From contig CAKSGG010000113.1 of assembly GCA_934454215.1 (NCBI GenBank), positions 1 to 10,928 of the forward strand: a stretch of DNA of 10,928 nt, in the 5' to 3' direction. The position numbers and the translations under genes were made by a program. Positions 6,951-10,928 of the stretch are shown here, in pieces; within the stretch, counting starts at the first letter, position 1, and every line of letters starts with the position of its first letter. The stretch is from an uncultured Clostridia bacterium (GTDB lineage Bacteria > Bacillota > Clostridia > UBA1381). The notes under the pieces are model-generated. The model did not search any database and was not told the DNA's origin. It worked only from the letters and a program-made list of their open reading frames with translations.

Positions 6951-7115
6951 GTTACCACACACTATAATCTTAATATGAAAATACAAAGCAAATATCATAT
7001 TAAAGCCTGCGTTTTTAGCAAACACCATTTGCTTTGTGATATCACAAAAAGACATCAAAATAAAGATATCCGTTAGGATAATCAAAAAAATATTAAAATT
7101 ATAGTATGTGGTAAC
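6951..7115. repeat. Long inverted repeat with 26-bp arms and 113-bp interior
   Basis: The left arm is 6951-6976 (starts GTTACCACACAC) and the right arm is 7090-7115 (ends GTATGTGGTAAC). 24 of 26 positions match. The two mismatches are A.C on + strand RNA but G.U on minus strand RNA. Flanking bases show no clear target-site duplication. Confidence 0.85.
7033..7048. repeat. Perfect 16-bp palindrome in the candidate RNA region
   Basis: TTTGTGATATCACAAA reads the same on both strands. It could be a dimeric regulator's operator or a tight hairpin in RNA. It overlaps by a few bases the arms of two other inverted repeats, so it takes part in the competing structures. Confidence 0.6.
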
Positions 7116-7118
7116 TAT

Positions 7119-7147
7119 ATTATACCATTATCCAAAACAAAAATCAA
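7119..7147 (-). promoter_or_regulatory. Sigma-A promoter for the minus-strand structured RNA
   Basis: On the minus strand -35 TTGATT (7147-7142) and -10 TATAAT (7124-7119) are separated by exactly 17 bp, and the -10 is extended (TGG before TATAAT). The expected start, near 7112-7115, falls at the base of the long stem. The operon promoter at 8154-8182 has the same -35 and -10 hexamers. Confidence 0.7.
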
Positions 7148-7268
7148 TATTATTTTCGACATTTTTGCAAACATGTTAAAATTCTTACAAATAAACTTAT
7201 TATAATAAGCAACAAAAGACAAATATATGCAAATAAAGCCACATTTTACATAATAGAAGAACGGCAAT
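7148..7268. other. AT-rich spacer without gene
   Basis: This stretch lies between the minus promoter and the 3' end of the AraC-type gene. It contains a 14-bp palindrome CTTATTATAATAAG (7196-7209) but no GC-rich hairpin with a T-run. I therefore see no convincing terminator for the regulator gene, and no ORF with an RBS. Confidence 0.6.
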
Positions 7269-8099
7269 CTACAAATATTCCGACGGTGGGATTCCGACTA
7301 TTTTTTTGAACGATTTGGAGTAATGATAAATATCACAAAAGCCGCAGCGTTCGGCTATTTCGGAAACAGTCAGCTTATTTTCGCTCAAAAGCTCTATCGA
7401 GCGGCAGATTCGCGTCTGCATCAAATACCGATGCAGCGGCAGCCCTGTTGACGCTTTTATAAGTCTGCTGATATAATTGGGGTGCAGTTTCAGCGCCGCG
7501 CCGATTACTTTATTCGAAAGCGGTTTTTCGAGATTCTCGTTTATATATCCGACAACAAGATTGGTGATTTCATTGCCGCTTTTATACTTCTCGCCCTGTA
7601 TCGCTCTGTCACATTCGAGCAAAAGCTCGGACAGGATATTCGAAACCACTGCGTCCGAGTGAAGCAGTTTCTGCGAATATTCGCGCTCGATGCGGACAAG
7701 CCGCGGCGAAAAATCTTTCATTTCATTGATATGTGTGATTCCGGAAATCGGCAGAGTATCGGCACTTTCCAAGACAAGACGCGAATCAAAGCTTTCGGCA
7801 TCGACAGGCGGAATTGGCTTTTGATGTCCGCTGTTCGAGCCGGTATAGTCAAAATTCAAGGCTATATAAACCGCGCTTTTCTCGGGCGGCAGCAGGTGAT
7901 AGCGATTTCCGGAGGGAACAATCAGAACGTCATTTTTATTCATAGCATATCTTTTTTTATCTGTCATGATTGCGGCAGAACCGTCAAGCATATAAAAAAA
8001 TCTATGGTCATATGGTACGGTGGGAGTGTATTTTGAATTTTTTTCGAGCGGAATGTAATGTGCGTATCTCACAAACGGATGAATTTTTTGTATATTCAT
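7269..8099 (-). CDS. AraC-family transcriptional regulator
   Basis: The product is 276 residues, the usual size for the family. The N-terminal half (about 1-150) is beta-rich and cupin-like, with YMLDGSAAIMTDKKRYAMNK and NDVLIVPSGNRYHLLPP, typical of a sugar-sensing and dimerising domain. The C-terminal half (about 175-276) is the double helix-turn-helix DNA-binding domain. The first HTH is near 193-217 (IGAALKLHPNYISRLIKAST). The second is near 243-267 (LTVSEIAERCGFCDIYHYSK), ending in the family's SFKKIVGIPPSEYL signature. GGGG sits about eight bases before the ATG. It is transcribed divergently from the isomerase operon and shares a 116-bp spacer with tandem sites and overlapping promoters. 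It is therefore probably the local activator and represses or gates its own promoter. The effector is not known; a sugar or its derivative is inferred from the neighbouring genes. Confidence 0.92.
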   Translation of the reverse strand: MNIQKIHPFVRYAHYIPLEKNSKYTPTVPYDHRFFYMLDGSAAIMTDKKRYAMNKNDVLIVPSGNRYHLLPPEKSAVYIALNFDYTGSNSGHQKPIPPVDAESFDSRLVLESADTLPISGITHINEMKDFSPRLVRIEREYSQKLLHSDAVVSNILSELLLECDRAIQGEKYKSGNEITNLVVGYINENLEKPLSNKVIGAALKLHPNYISRLIKASTGLPLHRYLMQTRICRSIELLSENKLTVSEIAERCGFCDIYHYSKSFKKIVGIPPSEYL

Positions 8100-8117
8100 A
8101 TTTTTACCCCATAAACA

Positions 8118-8159
8118 GGTTTAATTTATACAAACAGCGGTTTGAATTATACATTGATT
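8118..8159 (+). promoter_or_regulatory. Tandem AraC-type operator, direct repeats 21 bp apart
   Basis: Copies at 8118-8138 and 8139-8159 both start GGTTT and share ATACA. 13 of the first 15 bases are identical. The 21-bp period is two helical turns, so both lie on the same DNA face. The promoter-proximal copy overlaps the -35 hexamer (8154-8159), the arrangement expected for an activator touching RNA polymerase. Confidence 0.6.
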
Positions 8160-8182
8160 ATATCACAAAATTGATGTATAAT
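8154..8182 (+). promoter_or_regulatory. Promoter of the isomerase operon
   Basis: -35 TTGATT (8154-8159), 17-bp spacer, -10 TATAAT (8177-8182). The start site is expected near 8189-8190, about 26 bases before the ATG at 8216, with AGGCGG as RBS at 8201-8206. Confidence 0.75.
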
Positions 8183-8185
8183 CAA
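8157..8185 (-). promoter_or_regulatory. Face-to-face promoter for the AraC-type gene
   Basis: On the minus strand -35 TTGATT (8185-8180), 17-bp spacer and extended -10 TGATATAAT (TATAAT at 8162-8157). It arises from the same inverted repeat, TTGATTATA (8154-8162) / TATAATCAA (8177-8185), that makes the + strand promoter. The start would be near 8150, about 50 bases before the regulator's ATG. The transcript's first bases cross the tandem operator. Confidence 0.65.
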
Positions 8186-8215
8186 GATAAATAATTAAAA
8201 AGGCGGTAAAATTTT

Positions 8216-9661
8216 ATGATAGAGAGAAAAGCGAAAAGGACGGCAAGAATCGGCGTATTTGCGGTTGTGCACGAGGTCTATTTTGAGCAGTTTACGGGAT
8301 TAAAGGAAAAGCTTTTTGCCTACCACAATGAATTGCTTGAACAGATACGTACCAATGATGTCGAGGTTATCGACTTCGGTCTTGTCGGCAGCAATGCCGA
8401 GGGATATGAGGCGGCAAAAAGGATAAACGAACAGGGGATAGACATGCTCATGTGCAACATGATTACCTATGCGACATCGTCTGTTTTTGCGCCGATTATT
8501 CTCGGGTGCGATATTCCGATGATTTTGCTGGCACTGCAGCCGCGCAGCGGATTGGATTATACAAACGCAAACACATTTATGCAGCTTGAAAACGACAATA
8601 TATGTGCCGTCCCGGAGTTTGTGGGCGTGGCTGAAAGACTGGGCAAAAAAATAAATGACGTTGTGATAGGTACGTTGTATGGCGATGCCGAGGCGCAGGC
8701 GGAAATTGCAAAATGGTGCAATATCGCAATGGTTCTGCATGCCTTGAAAGGCGCACGGATTGGGCTGATGGGGCACACGATGGAGGCAATGTATGACATG
8801 CACGCCGATCCGACCGCGATATCGGCGGCTTTCGGAATACATGTGCCGCTTTTGGAGGTTGACGACGCCGTCGAGGTTTACGCCGATGTGACCGATGATG
8901 AGGTTCGGGCGAAAATAAAGGTGATTGACTCGGAATTTGACATGCCCGACCCGAAAAGCGACCCGATAACAAGCAAGCTGACAGACGAGGACAAGCTGCA
9001 AGCGGCAAAATCCGCTGCCGCGCTCGACAGGCTGGTGGAGAAATATAATCTGACCGGACTTGCGTATTATTATGAGGGTTTGGAGAATACGATTCAAAGA
9101 AAAATCAGCTCGACATTTATTGTCGGAAACTCAATTCTCAACGCGCAGGGCATTCCGATGTGCGGCGAGTATGACATAAAAACATGCATTGCGATGCTCA
9201 TCATGGACAGGCTGAATATAGGCGGAAGTTTTGCCGAGTTCCATCCTTTTGACTTTAAGGAGGATTTTATTTTAATCGGACATGACGGGCCGCATCATCT
9301 GACAATTGCCGAGGGAAAGCCGATACTCAGGAGTCTTAAAAAGTATCATGGAAAGCCGGGCAGCGGTGCAGGCGTGGAATTTAAAATAAAGGAAGGCCCG
9401 ATAACGATGCTTGGAATAACTCAGACCCATGACGGGAGATTTAAGTTTGTAATCGGCGAGGGATACTCAAAGTCAGGTCCGATTCCGCCGACCGGCAATA
9501 CGAATACAAGAGGATTTTTTGAACCGTCCACAAAGGAATTTGTGAAAAAATGGGTTATGCAGGGACCGACGCATCACTATGCTCTGGGAATCGGGCATCA
9601 TGCGGAAGAGCTTGAGAAAATTGCCGAAGTTTTGGGAATAGAAAGTGTGGTTGTGAAATGA
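8216..9661 (+). CDS. L-fucose/L-arabinose isomerase-superfamily protein (substrate unknown)
   Basis: The product is 481 residues, close to the size of AraA-type isomerases, and cytoplasmic. Family members interconvert aldose and ketose sugars with a divalent metal such as Mn2+. The N-terminal half looks like a Rossmann-like domain: RIGVFAVVHEVYFEQF, LVGSNAEGYEAAKRINEQGI, and GLMGHTMEAMYDMHADPT near 183-200. The C-terminal half carries the probable metal and catalytic ligands: Glu in YYYEGLEN (E287 or E290), Glu318 in MCGEYDIKT, His356 in LIGHDGPHH, and His453/454 in GPTHHYALGIGHH. These parallel the Glu-Glu-His-His set of AraA; the exact mapping is inferred. AGGCGG precedes the ATG. Its stop overlaps the next start (ATGA). 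It diverges from bona fide AraA in the motifs around those residues, so L-arabinose should not be assumed as substrate. Confidence 0.88.
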   Translation: MIERKAKRTARIGVFAVVHEVYFEQFTGLKEKLFAYHNELLEQIRTNDVEVIDFGLVGSNAEGYEAAKRINEQGIDMLMCNMITYATSSVFAPIILGCDIPMILLALQPRSGLDYTNANTFMQLENDNICAVPEFVGVAERLGKKINDVVIGTLYGDAEAQAEIAKWCNIAMVLHALKGARIGLMGHTMEAMYDMHADPTAISAAFGIHVPLLEVDDAVEVYADVTDDEVRAKIKVIDSEFDMPDPKSDPITSKLTDEDKLQAAKSAAALDRLVEKYNLTGLAYYYEGLENTIQRKISSTFIVGNSILNAQGIPMCGEYDIKTCIAMLIMDRLNIGGSFAEFHPFDFKEDFILIGHDGPHHLTIAEGKPILRSLKKYHGKPGSGAGVEFKIKEGPITMLGITQTHDGRFKFVIGEGYSKSGPIPPTGNTNTRGFFEPSTKEFVKKWVMQGPTHHYALGIGHHAEELEKIAEVLGIESVVVK

Positions 9662-10928
9662 AAAATATAACTCTTGAAATGAGCTTAAAACCTTTTAAGA
9701 AAACGGATGACGAATATATAGAAAGTGTGTGCCGACAGATATTCGAAGATTGGCGTCCGCTTTTGAAAAAGGCGGACAACGTCTCGGTTTTGCTTTGGGC
9801 GGCAGACGGGAGCGAAATTCTCGATTATGCCGGAGAATCGGACAGGCGTTTTGAATGGGCGTGTTACGTGGGCGGAGCAAATTCGAGGGAAAATTCCACA
9901 AATGCAGACCCGACAGGAACGGGGCTCCACACAAGAAGCTATCTGTACATGGAAAATCCACCGGTGATGACCTATGGAATTTTGAAAAAAATCATAGGGA
10001 AAATCAAGCTTATCGGAGCCGAGATGACAGGCGGAAAGAAAATAACGGTCGGCGCAACCTTTGACCCCGGACCGGAGTTTGCAAAATCATCGTTCAAATA
10101 CGAGCGGCACAACGAAATATGTCTCGGGGACGATATGGGAAAAGCGACAATGGTCTGCTGCTACGGAGTGTTGAACGCGGATTCGGAAAAATATGCGGCG
10201 TATCCGAACGGGATCCCGGACAAAACGAAATTCGGCACATTTTTCGGAAAGCAGGCACAGAAATTTCTTGCCGATATGGGATATGATTATATATGGCTGT
10301 CGAACGGGCTGGGATTCGGAAAGGACACTTGGGCGGCAACCGGTGCGATTTTCGACGGTGAGCATTTCAATGCGGATGCACTTGACGGCGTAAAGGTTTG
10401 CGTGGCTGAATTTTGGGAGCTTTTCACAGCTGAATGTTCATATCCGATTCAGGTTCGCGGGACAAACATGTCGATGGGTATAGATTTATCGACCGACGGT
10501 GTGCCGCTCAAGGCAATCTACGATTCGACAGATATCCTGCCGCCGCCCAACTCGCCATGGGCGGCACTGAACGGAAATTTCGGATTGGAACTGATGGGGT
10601 ACATGTCAAGAATTTCGTATGTGCCGAATCGGGACTTCCTATTCCGATATTACATTCATGACCCATGGTGGAGAAATTCGCCATGGTATGACCGATATAA
10701 CGGATTGCCGCACGATATTTATCTGCCGCTTGCGTGCTCGGTTATAAACGAGAGCGGACAGTCGAAAACACCGTCAAACCTTAATATTTTGAGCATAGAT
10801 AATTCCTTTGGCGACATGCCGGACGCGTGCATATATGAACCGCTGCCGCACCTGGCAAGGGCAATAAAGGAATTGCCGGACGAGCCTGCTCTGGTGGTCT
10901 GGGTATACCCGTTCGATGAGTATTCGGC
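9658..10928 (+). CDS. Large protein of unknown function, partial, co-translated with the isomerase-like protein
   Basis: ATG at 9658 overlaps the upstream stop as ATGA, so translation is coupled. The frame stays open to the window end: 423 codons and no stop, hence a 3'-truncated view of a longer gene. I recognise no named family, but it resembles hypothetical proteins in Firmicute carbohydrate loci. Visible features are an N-terminus KNITLEMSLKPFKK, SVLLWAADGSEILDY (43-57), a conserved-looking LHTRSYLYMENPPVMTYGIL (90-109), FDPGPEFAKS (135-144), YIWLSNGLGFGKDTW (211-225), PPPNSPWAALNGNFGLELMG (295-314) and aromatic-rich YYIHDPWWRNSPWYDRY (330-346), ending in VVWVYPFDEYS. Alternating strand/helix blocks with Trp/Tyr/Asp/Glu clusters suggest a TIM-barrel glycosidase-like enzyme; this is inference. 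No signal peptide or TM segment, so it would act inside the cell on an imported sugar. Confidence 0.8.
   Translation, partial: MKNITLEMSLKPFKKTDDEYIESVCRQIFEDWRPLLKKADNVSVLLWAADGSEILDYAGESDRRFEWACYVGGANSRENSTNADPTGTGLHTRSYLYMENPPVMTYGILKKIIGKIKLIGAEMTGGKKITVGATFDPGPEFAKSSFKYERHNEICLGDDMGKATMVCCYGVLNADSEKYAAYPNGIPDKTKFGTFFGKQAQKFLADMGYDYIWLSNGLGFGKDTWAATGAIFDGEHFNADALDGVKVCVAEFWELFTAECSYPIQVRGTNMSMGIDLSTDGVPLKAIYDSTDILPPPNSPWAALNGNFGLELMGYMSRISYVPNRDFLFRYYIHDPWWRNSPWYDRYNGLPHDIYLPLACSVINESGQSKTPSNLNILSIDNSFGDMPDACIYEPLPHLARAIKELPDEPALVVWVYPFDEYS

Larger units (their letters stand above)
6895..7112 (-). ncRNA. Candidate structured RNA / attenuator leader, about 220 nt, family not recognised
   Basis: The minus strand has a sigma-A promoter (7119-7147) and an intrinsic terminator (6895-6928), giving an RNA of about 220 nt (start near 7112 is inferred). 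No credible ORF fills it. A 26-bp stem joins 7090-7115 to 6951-6976, with only two non-Watson-Crick pairs, both G-U in this RNA. Inside are competing elements: ACAAAGCAAAT (6983-6993) with ATTTGCTTTGT (7027-7037), AGCAAA (7017-7022) with TTTGCT (7028-7033), and TTAATATGA (6970-6978) with TCATATTAA (6995-7003). The 3' arm of the long stem can also pair with the terminator's distal arm (9 pairs), a possible antiterminator. It could be a riboswitch-like leader of the SHOCT gene, a free small RNA (a 6S-like long hairpin was considered), or a MITE. I know of no family that matches. Confidence 0.5.

Noticed and set aside
6941..6968. Possible + strand promoter (TTGGAT, 16 bp, TATAAT) inside the left arm
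   Set aside because: The -35 match is weak, no gene lies downstream on the + strand, and the TATAAT is explained by the inverted-repeat arm.
7033..7048. CRP-like site (TGTGA...TCACA)
   Set aside because: Spacing between half-sites is 2 bp, not the 6 bp of a CRP site, and the setting is a Firmicute.
6885..7085. 66-residue minus-strand ORF across the candidate RNA
   Set aside because: Starts with TTG after a run of T's, has no Shine-Dalgarno, and its end runs through the terminator hairpin and T-run; it is better explained by structured RNA.
7482..8036. 184-residue + strand ORF opposite the AraC-type gene
   Set aside because: No RBS, no recognisable motif, and it is the antisense shadow of a gene with clear domains.
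8300..9097. 265-residue minus-strand ORF opposite the isomerase-like gene
   Set aside because: Composition is His/Arg/Cys-rich, typical of an antisense shadow, with no start signal and a well-supported gene on the other strand.

Overview
The window looks like a chromosomal piece of an anaerobic Firmicute, most likely a gut-type Clostridia. The grounds are strong AGGAGG ribosome binding sites, AT-rich spacers, sigma-A type promoters and phage proteins of the kind common in clostridial prophages. No rRNA, tRNA or marker gene is present, so nothing finer can be said.

Region 1 (1-5979, all + strand) is the tail-tip and lysis end of a siphovirus-type prophage. It holds the C-terminal part of a Tal/tail-endopeptidase protein (1-1284), a 51-residue ORF that overlaps its neighbour (1302-1457), a small DUF1617-like protein (1390-1761), a baseplate/tail-fibre protein (1772-3517), a second baseplate protein with three tandem beta-rich modules (3521-5188), a small conserved phage protein (5191-5433), a one-TM phage protein (5445-5783) and a two-TM Dp-1-type holin (5773-5979). 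Each start has a good RBS and the spacers are very short, so this is one late operon. No endolysin follows the holin. Instead there is a hairpin (5990-6040) and a bidirectional terminator (6136-6185).

Region 2 (6198-7268) carries a minus-strand membrane protein with a bacterial PH-like domain and a C-terminal SHOCT domain. Upstream of it is about 450 bp with no credible gene. On the minus strand this stretch holds a strong promoter (7119-7147), a 26-bp long-range inverted repeat whose only two irregularities become G-U pairs in the minus-strand RNA, several mutually exclusive internal hairpins, and a textbook intrinsic terminator (6895-6928). This looks like an undescribed structured RNA or attenuator leader, and it is the most interesting item in the window. 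A MITE-like element is the main alternative.

Region 3 (7269-10928) is a carbohydrate locus with visibly higher GC than the rest. A divergent AraC-family regulator faces an operon of an L-fucose/L-arabinose isomerase-superfamily protein (8216-9661) and a large protein of unknown function that overlaps it by 4 nt and runs off the window end. In the 116-bp divergent spacer, one 32-bp inverted repeat encodes a TTGATT-17-TATAAT promoter on each strand. Next to it are two direct repeats 21 bp apart, the second overlapping the operon -35 box, as expected for AraC-type activation. The likely logic is that the regulator senses a sugar or derivative, represses or times its own promoter, and switches on the isomerase and its partner.
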